DNA of 44,729 bases from Aequorivita sp. (GCA_026646335.1 JAPKFY010000010.1:1-44729); one strand, 5' to 3'; counted from the stretch's first letter, positions 1-8,650 are shown. Notes: generated from the letters alone by a model not told the origin. Program-made: numbers and translations.

Positions 1-87
1 CGGAACCGGCGACTTGTTCCAGATGGTGATGAAGCCGATGCGGAAATCGTCGCCGATGTCCTTGAAGAGTATATTCTACATGTTTGA
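1..87 (+). CDS. 3' end of an unrecognised gene (partial)
   Basis: An open frame runs from the left edge to a TGA at 85-87, giving about 28 residues that end in [11 protein letters not shown]. The tail is acidic and matches no family I recognise. The stop overlaps the rho ATG at 80 by 8 nt, a normal arrangement for translationally coupled genes, and this is the main reason to believe the frame is coding. These 80 bases look richer in G+C than the genes that follow. With so few codons the call is tentative; it could be an untranslated leader of rho. Confidence 0.35.
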   Translation, partial: RNRRLVPDGDEADAEIVADVLEEYILHV

Positions 88-1783
88 AATTTCAGAATTA
101 AAAGATAAAAAGCTACCTGAACTTCAGGATATAGCCAAAGAACTCAATGTGCCGAAATATCGCACTCAAAAAAAATTAGACTTGGTATATCAAATTCTCG
201 ATTACCAAGCCGCCAACCCTAAAGCGGTTAAAGCAGTCCTTAAAACTGAAGAGATTTCCCCAGAAATAAAAAAAGAGGAAAAAGCTCCTCCTGCTAGTGA
301 CGATCGTGAAAAGGATCAAAAACCTCGCCCTCAGAAAAACGAGAATAGAAACAAAAAACCGCAGCCGCAAAAGCAACATCACGATAAAATAAGTGATGAT
401 GAAAAAAAACCTGCAGACGATAAGCGTTTGAGTAGCGATAGAAACGAAAAAAAGGAAAGTGACAGAAAGCCGCAACACAAAAAGCCAAATCCACGAGCAG
501 CTTCGAGTGATAATGACAACAGGCAGAAAAACCAACGTATCGAGAACCCAAATTCCGACAACCGCCAAAAACACCAAAGCCACAAGCAAAAAGACGGTAA
601 CGTGCAGGACAACCGCACCAATGGAAACAAAGATTCCCGAAACCGTTACCGCGAGCCAGACTATGAGTTTGATGGTATAATTGAAAGTGAAGGTGTACTT
701 GATATTATGCAGGATGGCTACGGCTTTTTGCGTTCCAGTGACTACAACTACCTTTCATCTCCTGATGATATATACGTTTCCCAATCACAGATACGTCTTT
801 TCGGCTTAAAAACCGGAGATACAGTTTTGGGGGAAGTGCGACCACCGAAAGAAGGTGAAAAATATTTCCCTTTAATTAAGGTGAACAAAATAAACGGCTT
901 GAACCCAAATGTGGTTCGTGACCGAGTTTCCTTTGAGCATTTAACGCCTCTTTTCCCACAGGAAAAATTTAACCTTGCAGATAAGCAGAGTACCATTTCA
1001 ACAAGAATTATTGACCTTTTTGCACCTATCGGAAAAGGACAACGCGGCATGATCGTTTCGCAACCAAAAACAGGTAAAACCATGTTGCTAAAGGATATTG
1101 CAAACGCAATTGCAGCAAACCATCCGGAGGTTTACCAAATCGTCCTTTTGATTGACGAACGTCCTGAAGAAGTTACCGATATGCAACGAAACGTTCGTGG
1201 CGAAGTGGTGGCCTCAACCTTCGACAAAGAAGCCAGCGAGCACGTTCGTGTGGCAAACCTTGTTATCGACAAAGCAAAAAGATTGGTAGAATGTGGCCAC
1301 GATGTGGTGATTCTTTTGGATTCCATTACACGTTTGGCAAGAGCATACAACACGGTTCAGCCAGCAAGCGGTAAAATATTGAGTGGTGGTGTGGATGCAA
1401 ACGCGTTACACAAACCAAAACGTTTCTTTGGTGCTGCGCGAAATATTGAAAACGGTGGTTCTTTAACTATCATTGCAACCGCACTTACAGAAACTGGATC
1501 GAAAATGGACGAGGTTATTTTTGAGGAATTTAAAGGAACTGGTAACATGGAACTTCAGTTGGATAGAAAGATTTCAAACCGAAGAATTTTCCCAGCCATT
1601 GACCTTACTTCTTCTAGCACACGTCGCGACGATTTATTGTTAGATGAAAATACTATTCAAAGAATGTGGGTATTGCGCAAATATCTTGCAGATATGAACC
1701 CAGTGGAAGCGATGGAATTCATCAACGATCGAATCAAACAGACTCGAAACAATGAAGAGTTCTTGATTTCGATGAATGGATAA
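80..1783 (+). CDS. rho: Transcription termination factor Rho
   Basis: Hexameric RNA-dependent ATPase that ends untranslated transcripts. I start it at ATG 80, which gives the typical flavobacterial N-terminus [15 protein letters not shown]; the frame is open back to 14 but the extra 22 residues look unlike Rho. Order over 567 residues: Rho N-terminal helical domain (about 1-50), a highly charged, Asn/Lys/Gln/Asp-rich segment with almost no hydrophobic residues (about 55-195), the RNA-binding cold-shock domain (from about 198), then the ATPase core with Walker A PKTGKT (329-334), a [12 protein letters not shown] motif, and the Q- and R-loop regions near the C-terminus. E. coli Rho has about 419 residues, so the excess is the linker; such insertions are known in Bacteroidota Rho. 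A strong terminator follows. Confidence 0.96.
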   Translation: MFEISELKDKKLPELQDIAKELNVPKYRTQKKLDLVYQILDYQAANPKAVKAVLKTEEISPEIKKEEKAPPASDDREKDQKPRPQKNENRNKKPQPQKQHHDKISDDEKKPADDKRLSSDRNEKKESDRKPQHKKPNPRAASSDNDNRQKNQRIENPNSDNRQKHQSHKQKDGNVQDNRTNGNKDSRNRYREPDYEFDGIIESEGVLDIMQDGYGFLRSSDYNYLSSPDDIYVSQSQIRLFGLKTGDTVLGEVRPPKEGEKYFPLIKVNKINGLNPNVVRDRVSFEHLTPLFPQEKFNLADKQSTISTRIIDLFAPIGKGQRGMIVSQPKTGKTMLLKDIANAIAANHPEVYQIVLLIDERPEEVTDMQRNVRGEVVASTFDKEASEHVRVANLVIDKAKRLVECGHDVVILLDSITRLARAYNTVQPASGKILSGGVDANALHKPKRFFGAARNIENGGSLTIIATALTETGSKMDEVIFEEFKGTGNMELQLDRKISNRRIFPAIDLTSSSTRRDDLLLDENTIQRMWVLRKYLADMNPVEAMEFINDRIKQTRNNEEFLISMNG

Positions 1784-1806
1784 AAAATTTAATTCGAACA
1801 AATTGA

Positions 1807-1837
1807 GCCCTGCAAAATATTGCGGGGCTTTTTTTTT
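1807..1837 (+). terminator. Intrinsic terminator of rho
   Basis: Nine-base-pair stem (1807-1815 with 1820-1828, one G-T pair) with a 4-nt loop, followed by nine T residues. It lies 24 nt after the rho stop and separates it from the next gene. Confidence 0.9.
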
Positions 1838-1884
1838 GATATGTAATTTGCAGACGCTTACAAAAAATGTGTTTATCCCTTTGT

Positions 1885-1892
1885 TATATTTG
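1885..1892 (+). promoter_or_regulatory. -7 promoter element of the M14 carboxypeptidase gene
   Basis: TATATTTG is a perfect match to the Bacteroidota -7 consensus TAnnTTTG and ends 17 nt before the ATG at 1910. I see no clear TTG -33 element at the expected spacing. Confidence 0.6.
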
Positions 1893-1909
1893 CTTATTAT
1901 ACTATTTCG

Positions 1910-3661
1910 ATGAAAAAAATAAAATCCTTTTTAAGTCTGCTCTTAACGGTGCTTTGTTTCGGACAACAGAACAGTTCTTCTCAAAATTTAAATATACCTT
2001 TTGAAATTTCAAACGGTTTAAAAACAGAAATATACCAAGAAGTCATCGCGTTCTATTTGACCTTGGAAAAAGAATTTCCTTCAATAACTGTTTATGAAAT
2101 GGGACAGACAGATAGTGGTTTTCCGTTACATTTAGTAGTTTTTGACCCAGAAAAAAAAACGCAAAAAAAACACAAAATATTTTCAAAAAACGGTAAAAAC
2201 GTATTGCTGATAAATAACGGAATCCATCCCGGAGAGCCGGATGGCATTGATGCAACAATGTTGCTTTTTCGCGATTATGCGGAAAATAAAATTGCGACAC
2301 CGAATAATACAATCATTGCTGCAATTCCAGTTTATAACATTGGCGGTGCTTTAAATAGAAACAGCACCAGCCGCACCAATCAAAACGGCCCCGAGGAATA
2401 CGGTTTCCGTGGCAACGCTCGGAACTATGATTTGAACCGTGATTTTATAAAATCAGATACCAAAAACGCACGTGCTTTCGCAGAAATATTTCATTGGTTG
2501 AACCCAGATTTGTTTATTGACAACCACGTTAGCAATGGCGCGGATTATCAATATGTACTCACGCATCTTTTTACGCAGCACAACAAATTGGGCGGGGAAC
2601 TGGGGAATTATTTACACACTTCACTAATGCCGCAACTGGAAGATTCGCTTCAACAAAAAAAATGGGACATCACGCCTTACGTAAACGTATTCAACCAAGT
2701 ACCGGAAATAGGATTTACACAGTTTATGGATTCGCCGCGCTATTCTTCCGGTTATACAACATTGTTCAATACATTAGGTCTAATTGTGGAAACCCATATG
2801 TTGAAACCCTACAAACAAAGGGTTGAAGGCACTTATGACTTGATGAAAACTTTTATAAATATTGCCGATACAGATGCAGAAAAAATTAAAAACCTGCGGA
2901 AAAGGTCTTTCGAAAAGTATAAAGCGGGAAGCTACTACCCTATTTCTTGGGAAGTTGATTCCTCAATAACTTCCACGCTTAACTTTAAAGGGTTTGAAGG
3001 AAAAATGATACCGAGCAATATTACAGGTGCTAATCGTTTGAAATATTTCCGCGATAAGCCATTTACAAAAGGTGTTACCTATTACAACTATTTTAAAGCG
3101 ACGGATTCGGTTAAAATTCCTTCGGCATATATTGTTCCAGAAGGTTATTGGAACGTAATTGAACTTTTAAAGATGAACGGAATTGAATATTCTGAAATTA
3201 AAAGTGATACCACAATTTCAGCAGAAGTTTACAGAGTACAAGACTTTAAAACTGTGGAAAATCCTTTTGAAGGCCATTACCTTCATTACAAAACTGAAGT
3301 AACAAAAAGCACTGAAAATGTTTTGGTGAAAAAAGGAGCTATTTTGGTAAAAACCCAACAGTCAGGTGTGCGTTATCTATTGGAAACGCTAGAACCATCG
3401 GCTCCTGATTCTTTTTTCAACTGGAATTTTTTCGATGCGATACTTCAGCAAAAAGAAGGTTTTTCGCCCTACGTTTGGGAGGATATGGCTGAAATTTTTC
3501 TAAATGAAAATCCTGAAATAAAAAAGGAGTTTGAAGCTAAAAAAAGAAACAATCCCGGATTTGCGAAAAACTGGTATTTCCAGTTGGATTGGATCCACAA
3601 ACAATCGCCCTATTACGAAGAATCACACCTCAGATATCCTATTGTTCGGGTGGGTGGTTAA
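1910..3661 (+). CDS. Secreted M14-family zinc carboxypeptidase
   Basis: A 583-residue exported metallopeptidase. The N-terminus is a signal peptide (Lys-rich start, Leu/Val core, ending near residue 25). The M14 zinc site is visible: HPGEPD at 106-111 supplies His and Glu ligands, and His206 in IDNHVS is the likely third ligand. The proposed catalytic Glu is E294 in LIVETHM. The remaining 280 residues form a C-terminal extension typical of large Bacteroidota M14 proteins. Probable role: trimming C-terminal residues from peptides in the periplasm or outside the cell. It has its own -7 box and follows the rho terminator. Its last 39 nt overlap the 3' end of the NUDIX gene on the other strand. 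Confidence 0.88.
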   Translation: MKKIKSFLSLLLTVLCFGQQNSSSQNLNIPFEISNGLKTEIYQEVIAFYLTLEKEFPSITVYEMGQTDSGFPLHLVVFDPEKKTQKKHKIFSKNGKNVLLINNGIHPGEPDGIDATMLLFRDYAENKIATPNNTIIAAIPVYNIGGALNRNSTSRTNQNGPEEYGFRGNARNYDLNRDFIKSDTKNARAFAEIFHWLNPDLFIDNHVSNGADYQYVLTHLFTQHNKLGGELGNYLHTSLMPQLEDSLQQKKWDITPYVNVFNQVPEIGFTQFMDSPRYSSGYTTLFNTLGLIVETHMLKPYKQRVEGTYDLMKTFINIADTDAEKIKNLRKRSFEKYKAGSYYPISWEVDSSITSTLNFKGFEGKMIPSNITGANRLKYFRDKPFTKGVTYYNYFKATDSVKIPSAYIVPEGYWNVIELLKMNGIEYSEIKSDTTISAEVYRVQDFKTVENPFEGHYLHYKTEVTKSTENVLVKKGAILVKTQQSGVRYLLETLEPSAPDSFFNWNFFDAILQQKEGFSPYVWEDMAEIFLNENPEIKKEFEAKKRNNPGFAKNWYFQLDWIHKQSPYYEESHLRYPIVRVGG

Positions 3662-4252
3662 ATATTCTTTCGGGAAAAGTAGTTTTATATTTTCATAAGA
3701 ATCCTGCAGTGCGACTTGCGACTTTTCAAAATTTTTCCACTTTACTTTTTTGATCCCTTCTGTTGGTTCAGGAATGAGCGGACCGTCATAATCGCTGAAC
3801 ATTTCGTACCAATAGGTTATTTTTAATCGGAATTTGTCGTTTCGGGTAAAAACGTGGTAGGTTGTCATTAAAAAGTTGCGAATCTCAAGATCCTTTACCC
3901 CAGTTTCTTCAATAACCTCACGAACGGCCGCCTCTCGGTGGGTTTCTCCTTTTTCAATTTTGCCCTTGGGAAGGTCCCACTTTTTGTTTCTTCGGATGAA
4001 AAGAATTTCTTTTTTGCTGTTGTAAACCAGTCCACCAGCGGCTTCCACAACCTTTATTTTTTTTCGAAGAAAGCGTTCAAGTTTCTCCGCATTTTTGTGG
4101 TACAGGTTCACGTAAAGCAGTTCGCCATTGTTTATTTTCTTCACCAATTTCTTAAAACGAGCCTGTTTTAAAGGAATGGTTGTGTAATGCTTCCCAATAT
4201 TTTCTTCAGTAGAGAGAATAATGGGAATATCTTTTACAAAAACTTTATACAT
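3623..4252 (-). CDS. NUDIX hydrolase with a 70-residue N-terminal extension
   Basis: The complete Nudix box is present at residues 97-119 (G-x5-E-x7-REVIEETG), so it should hydrolyse a nucleoside diphosphate linked to another group; the substrate cannot be told. ATG 4252 (MYKVFVKD) is preferred over the longer frame from 4273, which would run into pyrE. Residues 1-70 precede the Nudix fold and form a short lysine-rich domain of unknown role. It is divergent from pyrE with only 7 nt between the two start codons, so each promoter must lie in or beside the other gene. Its 3' end overlaps the M14 gene tail-to-tail by 39 nt, leaving no room for a dedicated terminator. Confidence 0.9.
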   Translation of the reverse strand: MYKVFVKDIPIILSTEENIGKHYTTIPLKQARFKKLVKKINNGELLYVNLYHKNAEKLERFLRKKIKVVEAAGGLVYNSKKEILFIRRNKKWDLPKGKIEKGETHREAAVREVIEETGVKDLEIRNFLMTTYHVFTRNDKFRLKITYWYEMFSDYDGPLIPEPTEGIKKVKWKNFEKSQVALQDSYENIKLLFPKEYLTTHPNNRISEV

Positions 4253-4255
4253 TTG
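4248..4255 (+). promoter_or_regulatory. -7 promoter element of pyrE, 4 nt before its ATG
   Basis: TACATTTG matches TAnnTTTG exactly and ends 4 nt before the pyrE ATG at 4260, so transcription should begin at or next to the start codon. The element overlaps the start codon of the divergent NUDIX gene (complement of 4250-4252). No clear -33 TTG is visible. Confidence 0.6.
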
Positions 4256-4259
4256 CACA

Positions 4260-4898
4260 ATGATATTAAACAAAGAAACGGCGCAAAAAACCGCTGCCTT
4301 ACTATTGCAAATTAATGCAATTAAATTGCAACCACAAAACCCTTTTACATGGGCATCGGGATGGAAATCGCCGATTTATTGTGACAATCGCATCACACTT
4401 TCCTATCCAATGATACGAAATTACATTCGCGAAAACCTTGCAAAACAAATCGAGGAACTCTACGGAAAGCCCGAAATGATTGCCGGCGTGGCCACTGGGG
4501 CCATCGGAATGGGCGCTTTGGTTGCAGACTATTTGAACGTTCCTTTTTGTTATGTTCGTCCCGAAGCAAAAGGCCACGGGCGTCAAAATAAAATTGAAGG
4601 CCATTTGGAGCCAAACACCAGCGTAATTGTTGTGGAAGACCTGATAAGCACTGGAAAAAGCAGTTTGCTGGCCGTTGAAGCTTTAAAAGAAGCAAATGCG
4701 AATGTGAAAGGCATGCTCGCTATTTTTAGTTACGGGTTTAGCACTGCGGAGGAAAATTTCAAAAAAGCAAATGTTACCTTGAACACTTTGAGCAATTATG
4801 AAATGTTGCTGGAAGAGGCCGAAAAATCAAGATATATTAATGCTGAAGAAGCTATTTTATTGGCCGAATGGCGCAAAAGTCCTGACACTTGGGGATGA
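4260..4898 (+). CDS. pyrE: Orotate phosphoribosyltransferase
   Basis: Converts orotate and PRPP to orotidine 5'-phosphate in de novo pyrimidine synthesis. The 212-residue length is normal. The early TWASGWKSPIYCDNR segment is typical of bacterial PyrE, and the PRPP-binding loop VIVVEDLISTGKSS is intact. I choose ATG 4260 (MILNKETA) because the frame upstream to 4221 would start within the NUDIX gene and because the promoter box ends at 4255. It is followed by a 97-bp spacer with short repeats and an SRPBCC gene. The short 5' region leaves no space for a leader-based pyrimidine attenuator. Confidence 0.95.
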   Translation: MILNKETAQKTAALLLQINAIKLQPQNPFTWASGWKSPIYCDNRITLSYPMIRNYIRENLAKQIEELYGKPEMIAGVATGAIGMGALVADYLNVPFCYVRPEAKGHGRQNKIEGHLEPNTSVIVVEDLISTGKSSLLAVEALKEANANVKGMLAIFSYGFSTAEENFKKANVTLNTLSNYEMLLEEAEKSRYINAEEAILLAEWRKSPDTWG

Positions 4899-4900
4899 AA

Positions 4901-4928
4901 ATTTCAGATTTCAGATTTAAGATTCAAA
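4901..4928 (+). repeat. Heptamer array downstream of pyrE
   Basis: Starting 2 nt after the pyrE stop: ATTTCAG, ATTTCAG, ATTTAAG, ATTCAAA, with a weaker fifth unit (ATTGGAG) to 4935. The period is exactly 7 bp. Confidence 0.7.
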
Positions 4929-4933
4929 ATTGG

Positions 4934-4950
4934 AGACTGAGCGAAGTCAA
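4934..4950. repeat. Partial REP-like repeat (CTGAGCGAAGTC)
   Basis: GACTGAGCGAAGTC matches one arm of the palindromic element seen complete at 35510-35580 and partly at 33500-33521. No second arm is visible here, so this is a half copy in the spacer between pyrE and the SRPBCC gene. Confidence 0.55.
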
Positions 4951-4995
4951 TGTGTTTAATAAAAAATAGCAATAAAGAATTAAAAAATATTTAAA

Positions 4996-5388
4996 ATGAA
5001 ATTAAACAGTAAAAAAGTAACCGTTCAAAAATCCGCCCCAGAACTTTGCGATTTTTTGACCGACGTAAAGAATTTTGAAACATTAATGCCTGAGAACATC
5101 AGCAAATTTGAAGTTATACGTGAGAATGCATTTGTTTTCGCATTAAAAGGAATGCCCGAAATTGCCTTGGAAGTAAAGGAAGTTGAAAAGCCAAACAAGG
5201 TCGTTTTAGGAGCAATTAGCGATAAAATCCCTTTTACATTGATCGGAAATATTGAAGAAGTTTCTGAAGACACATCAACCGTGGAATTGCTTTTTGAAGG
5301 CGAATTCAACGCGATGATGGCTATGATGATTAAAGGCCCAATCTCAAAATTTATAGATACGCTTGCTTCAAACCTGGAACAAGTTTAA
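4996..5388 (+). CDS. SRPBCC (START-like) family protein
   Basis: A 130-residue soluble protein with the alternating strand pattern of the SRPBCC/Bet v1 fold: an N-terminal strand (KKVTVQKSA), the LCDFLTDVKNFETLMPENI helical segment, a run of beta strands, and a long C-terminal helix (KGPISKFIDTLASNLEQV). Such proteins bind hydrophobic ligands in a central cavity, but no ligand can be inferred. It sits between pyrE and the convergent birA, as I recall from other flavobacteria. No upstream promoter element stands out, so it may be co-transcribed with pyrE. Confidence 0.8.
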   Translation: MKLNSKKVTVQKSAPELCDFLTDVKNFETLMPENISKFEVIRENAFVFALKGMPEIALEVKEVEKPNKVVLGAISDKIPFTLIGNIEEVSEDTSTVELLFEGEFNAMMAMMIKGPISKFIDTLASNLEQV

Positions 5389-5402
5389 AATTTCCAATTC
5401 TG

Positions 5403-5429
5403 TATTCGATTTCAATTTCAATTTCAATA
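5403..5429 (+). repeat. TTTCAA hexamer array overlapping the birA stop
   Basis: Three exact units of 6 bp (TTTCAA at about 5410-5427) follow degenerate ATT-rich 7-bp units from 5389. The array fills the 35-bp gap between the convergent SRPBCC and birA genes and covers the birA stop codon (TGA on the minus strand, 5424-5426). Confidence 0.55.
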
Positions 5430-6155
5430 AATAAGCTTCACTTCTTTCAATTGGAATTTTTTTAACGGATCATTTTCAGTTTCAACCAAAAGTTCCCCTA
5501 TTTCAGAAACACCTTTTATTATTCCGTTAAAGTGCGAACCATCGGGTGTTTCAAAAACCGAAACCTTTTCTTTTCGAAATAATTCGCTCTCATACATTTG
5601 CTTTATTTTTAAAGAATCGACGGTTGAAATATTTGTTAAGTTCTTAAAAGTCACTTTTAAAATTCCATGAAGCACTTCTTCCAACTCAAAATTATTCCCA
5701 GTTGCAAGCTTCATTGAGCTTGCCTGTGGCAAATTTGGAAAAAGTGTTTCGTTAACATTGAGTCCAATTCCTATTATTGAATACTTTATAAAACTGCCTT
5801 CCAATAGATTTTCAATCAAAATACCGCCTATTTTTTTATTGGCTGACAATATGTCGTTTGGCCATTTTATTGAAATACTTGGAACATTCAAGTGGTTTAT
5901 GGCTTCCAAAATAGCTAACGAAACAGCCATTGAAATCACAAATTGACGTTCTACCGCCAGCCCCTTAAACTCTTTAAAGATGCTGAATGTAAGGCTTTGC
6001 CCTTCCCTAGATAGCCAACCGTTGCCCATTTGGCCACGCCCTGAAAGTTGGTTTTCAGCAACTACCACAGTTTCATCCAGCAATTGGGTTTCTTTTGCCA
6101 ATTGCTTCAAGTAGGTATTGGTAGAATCGATGGCATTAAGTTTGATTATCTTCAA
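5424..6155 (-). CDS. birA: Biotin--[acetyl-CoA-carboxylase] ligase, catalytic form
   Basis: Activates biotin as biotinyl-AMP and attaches it to the biotin carboxyl carrier protein. The SGRGQMGNGWLS segment carries the biotinyl-AMP binding loop, and ISIKWPNDI...KIGGILIE is the conserved core. There is no N-terminal helix-turn-helix, so this is the short enzyme without repressor activity. The frame has no ATG near its front: the farthest start (6197) and the best one (6155) are both TTG. TTG 6155 gives MKIIKLNAIDSTNTYLKQ, the family's usual beginning, 243 residues. It is divergent from rsfS. Confidence 0.9.
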   Translation of the reverse strand: MKIIKLNAIDSTNTYLKQLAKETQLLDETVVVAENQLSGRGQMGNGWLSREGQSLTFSIFKEFKGLAVERQFVISMAVSLAILEAINHLNVPSISIKWPNDILSANKKIGGILIENLLEGSFIKYSIIGIGLNVNETLFPNLPQASSMKLATGNNFELEEVLHGILKVTFKNLTNISTVDSLKIKQMYESELFRKEKVSVFETPDGSHFNGIIKGVSEIGELLVETENDPLKKFQLKEVKLIY

Positions 6156-6212
6156 AACAATATTTATGTTTAGTATTACGCTTTTAAGGCGCTTCAAGAA
6201 ACAAAAAAGTAA

Positions 6213-6220
6213 TAACTTTG
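6213..6220 (+). promoter_or_regulatory. -7 promoter element of rsfS-ftsH
   Basis: TAACTTTG matches TAnnTTTG and ends 24 nt before the rsfS ATG. It lies between the divergent birA and rsfS genes; no clear -33 element. Confidence 0.6.
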
Positions 6221-6244
6221 CGAAAAAGAAAAGAAAAATAATTA

Positions 6245-6616
6245 ATGCAGAAAAAACAAGCAGAACCAGATCAACTTATTGCTCAAATAATTAGAGGGAT
6301 TGAAGATGTTAAGGGAAATGATATTGAAATTCTTGACCTAAGAGATATAGAAAATACCGTTTGTGACTATTTTATAATATGTAATGGTACCTCAAACACA
6401 CAGGTGAATGCCATTGTGAATTCCGTTCAAAAATCAGTAAGCAAAGCTTTAAAAGAAAAACCTTGGCACGTTGAAGGAAGCGACAACGCAGAGTGGATAC
6501 TTATGGATTACGTTCACGTTGTTGTGCACGTTTTTCAGAAGCATATCCGCGAGTTTTATGATATTGAAGGACTTTGGGGCGATGCAAAATCGGTTAAAAT
6601 AGAAACAACACACTAA
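6245..6616 (+). CDS. rsfS: Ribosome silencing factor RsfS
   Basis: A 123-residue DUF143/RsfS protein that binds ribosomal protein uL14 and blocks subunit joining when nutrients are short. Family marks are DYFIICNGTSNTQVNAI, WHVEGSDNAEWILMDY and VVVHVFQKHIREFYDIEGLWGDA. Length is normal. It has its own promoter box and is followed after 15 nt by ftsH, so the two are probably one transcript. Confidence 0.95.
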   Translation: MQKKQAEPDQLIAQIIRGIEDVKGNDIEILDLRDIENTVCDYFIICNGTSNTQVNAIVNSVQKSVSKALKEKPWHVEGSDNAEWILMDYVHVVVHVFQKHIREFYDIEGLWGDAKSVKIETTH

Positions 6617-6631
6617 AAAGAAAATAGCCAT

Positions 6632-8587
6632 ATGGCCGAAGAAAATAAAAATAAAAAAAGCGAATCAAAAAGACCGAAACCAACTTACTATTGGATTTAT
6701 GCGGCAATAATACTGCTGTTTTTTGGTATCCAGATTTTTGGTGGCGGAAGTTGGTCACAACCTGAAAAAACAAATCAGGCAAAGTTTGAGGAATTTTTGA
6801 AAAACGGTGATGTTGAAAAAGTAGACATCATTAACAAAAAAATCGCAAAAGTTTATCTTACAGATGCTGCAAAAGATAAGGAAATCCATTCCAAAAAAGG
6901 AAACACACCTTCTTTTTTAGCGCCTGGTCCAAGTGACCCTGACTATCAATTTGAATTTGGTGACCTTCAGCTCTTTCAAAAAGATTTCCAAGAGATAAAA
7001 GCAGAAAACAGTTTGACCACCTCTCTAAATTTCGAAACAGACAATAACGTTTGGGGCGATATTTTAATGGGTATTTTGCCTTTTGTAATCATAATCGGTA
7101 TCTGGATTTTTATCATGCGCCGTATGTCTTCGGGCGCTGGCGGTGGTGCTGGTGGGCAATTGTTCAATATTGGCAAATCCAAGGCAAAACTTTTTGACGA
7201 AAAGATCGATGTGAAGACTTCTTTCAAAGACGTTGCAGGCCTAGAAGGGGCTAAAGAAGAAGTACAGGAGATTGTGGATTTCTTGAAACAACCTGAAAAG
7301 TATACTTCCTTGGGAGGTAAAATCCCGAAGGGGGCTTTGTTGGTAGGTCCTCCTGGAACAGGTAAAACCCTTTTGGCAAGAGCTGTTGCAGGCGAAGCCC
7401 AAGTTCCTTTCTTTTCACTTTCGGGTTCCGATTTTGTTGAAATGTTTGTGGGTGTTGGTGCTTCACGTGTTCGCGATCTTTTCAAACAAGCGAAAGACAA
7501 ATCACCAGCCATTATTTTTATTGATGAAATTGACGCTATCGGTCGTGCTCGTGGAAAGAACAACTTCTCGGGAAGCAATGATGAACGCGAAAATACTTTG
7601 AACCAACTTCTAACCGAAATGGACGGTTTCGGAACCAATACAAACGTAATTGTGTTGGCCGCCACAAACCGAGCTGATGTTTTGGACAAAGCTTTGATGC
7701 GTGCCGGACGTTTTGACAGACAGATTTATGTAGACCTTCCAGACGTTCGCGAACGCAAGGAGATATTTGAAGTACACTTGCGCCCTATTAAAAAAGATAC
7801 CGAACTGGATACAGATTTTCTAGCAAAACAGACCCCAGGATTCTCTGGAGCAGACATTGCAAATGTTTGTAACGAAGCTGCGCTGATCGCTGCCCGAAAT
7901 GGCAAGAAGGCTGTAGACAAACAAGATTTCCTTGATGCGGTTGACAGAATTGTTGGCGGACTGGAAAAGAAAAATAAAATAATGACGATGGACGAAAAAC
8001 GCGCCATTGCCTATCATGAAGCAGGCCATGCCACCGTAAGCTGGATGCTTGAGCACGCTGCGCCATTGGTTAAAGTTACCATAGTGCCCCGAGGACAATC
8101 CTTGGGAGCTGCTTGGTATTTACCGGAAGAGCGCTTGATTATCCATCCAGAGCAGATGCTTGATGAAATGTGCGCTGCATTGGGCGGACGGGCCGCTGAA
8201 AAGGTTATTTTCAACCGTATTTCAACAGGGGCATTGAGCGATCTTGAAAAAGTGACCAAACAAGCCCGTGCAATGGTGACCATTTACGGTCTGAACGAAA
8301 AGATTGGAAACCTAACCTATTACGACAGTAGCGGGCAGTCTGAATACAACTTCAGTAAACCTTACAGTGAAAAGACTGCTGAGCTTATAGATCAGGAAAT
8401 TTCAAAACTTATAGAGGAACAATACGATCGTGCTGTTAAAATCTTGGAAGAAAATAAAGATAAATTGACCGAACTGGCGAACGTATTGCTAGAAAAAGAA
8501 GTGATTTTCAAGGACAACCTTCAAAAAATATTTGGCGATCGTCCTTTCGAAACACCAGAAGAAGCACCAAGAGTGGCAACAACTTAA
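6632..8587 (+). CDS. ftsH: ATP-dependent zinc metalloprotease FtsH
   Basis: Membrane-bound AAA+ protease that extracts and degrades membrane and short-lived soluble proteins. Over 651 residues: TM1 (about 16-36), a periplasmic domain, TM2 (about 146-166), a Gly-rich linker, Walker A GPPGTGKT (239-246), Walker B IIFIDEIDAIG, the second region of homology ending AGRFDRQI, and the zinc motif HEAGH (462-466). It follows rsfS by 15 nt. The stop codon lies in the loop of a hairpin that could end transcription. Confidence 0.97.
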   Translation: MAEENKNKKSESKRPKPTYYWIYAAIILLFFGIQIFGGGSWSQPEKTNQAKFEEFLKNGDVEKVDIINKKIAKVYLTDAAKDKEIHSKKGNTPSFLAPGPSDPDYQFEFGDLQLFQKDFQEIKAENSLTTSLNFETDNNVWGDILMGILPFVIIIGIWIFIMRRMSSGAGGGAGGQLFNIGKSKAKLFDEKIDVKTSFKDVAGLEGAKEEVQEIVDFLKQPEKYTSLGGKIPKGALLVGPPGTGKTLLARAVAGEAQVPFFSLSGSDFVEMFVGVGASRVRDLFKQAKDKSPAIIFIDEIDAIGRARGKNNFSGSNDERENTLNQLLTEMDGFGTNTNVIVLAATNRADVLDKALMRAGRFDRQIYVDLPDVRERKEIFEVHLRPIKKDTELDTDFLAKQTPGFSGADIANVCNEAALIAARNGKKAVDKQDFLDAVDRIVGGLEKKNKIMTMDEKRAIAYHEAGHATVSWMLEHAAPLVKVTIVPRGQSLGAAWYLPEERLIIHPEQMLDEMCAALGGRAAEKVIFNRISTGALSDLEKVTKQARAMVTIYGLNEKIGNLTYYDSSGQSEYNFSKPYSEKTAELIDQEISKLIEEQYDRAVKILEENKDKLTELANVLLEKEVIFKDNLQKIFGDRPFETPEEAPRVATT

Positions 8588-8601
8588 CTGTTGCCTCTTT
8601 T
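8575..8601 (+). terminator. Probable terminator with the ftsH stop codon in its loop
   Basis: Seven-base-pair perfect stem GGCAACA/TGTTGCC (8575-8581 with 8589-8595) and a 7-nt loop holding the TAA stop (8585-8587), followed by TCTTTTG. The T-tract is imperfect, so termination may be partial. Confidence 0.6.
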
Positions 8602-8650
8602 GATTTCGTTATAATTTTTTTTTGGTAACACAACTTCAATATAGATTTTA

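Noticed and set aside
176-589. Hydrophobic minus-strand frame opposite rho
   Set aside because: Antisense of the charged linker of Rho; it gives false membrane-like sequence.
6976-7689. 237-codon open frame on the minus strand opposite ftsH
   Set aside because: It lies wholly inside the AAA domain of ftsH and shows no motif; it reflects the codon pattern of the real gene.
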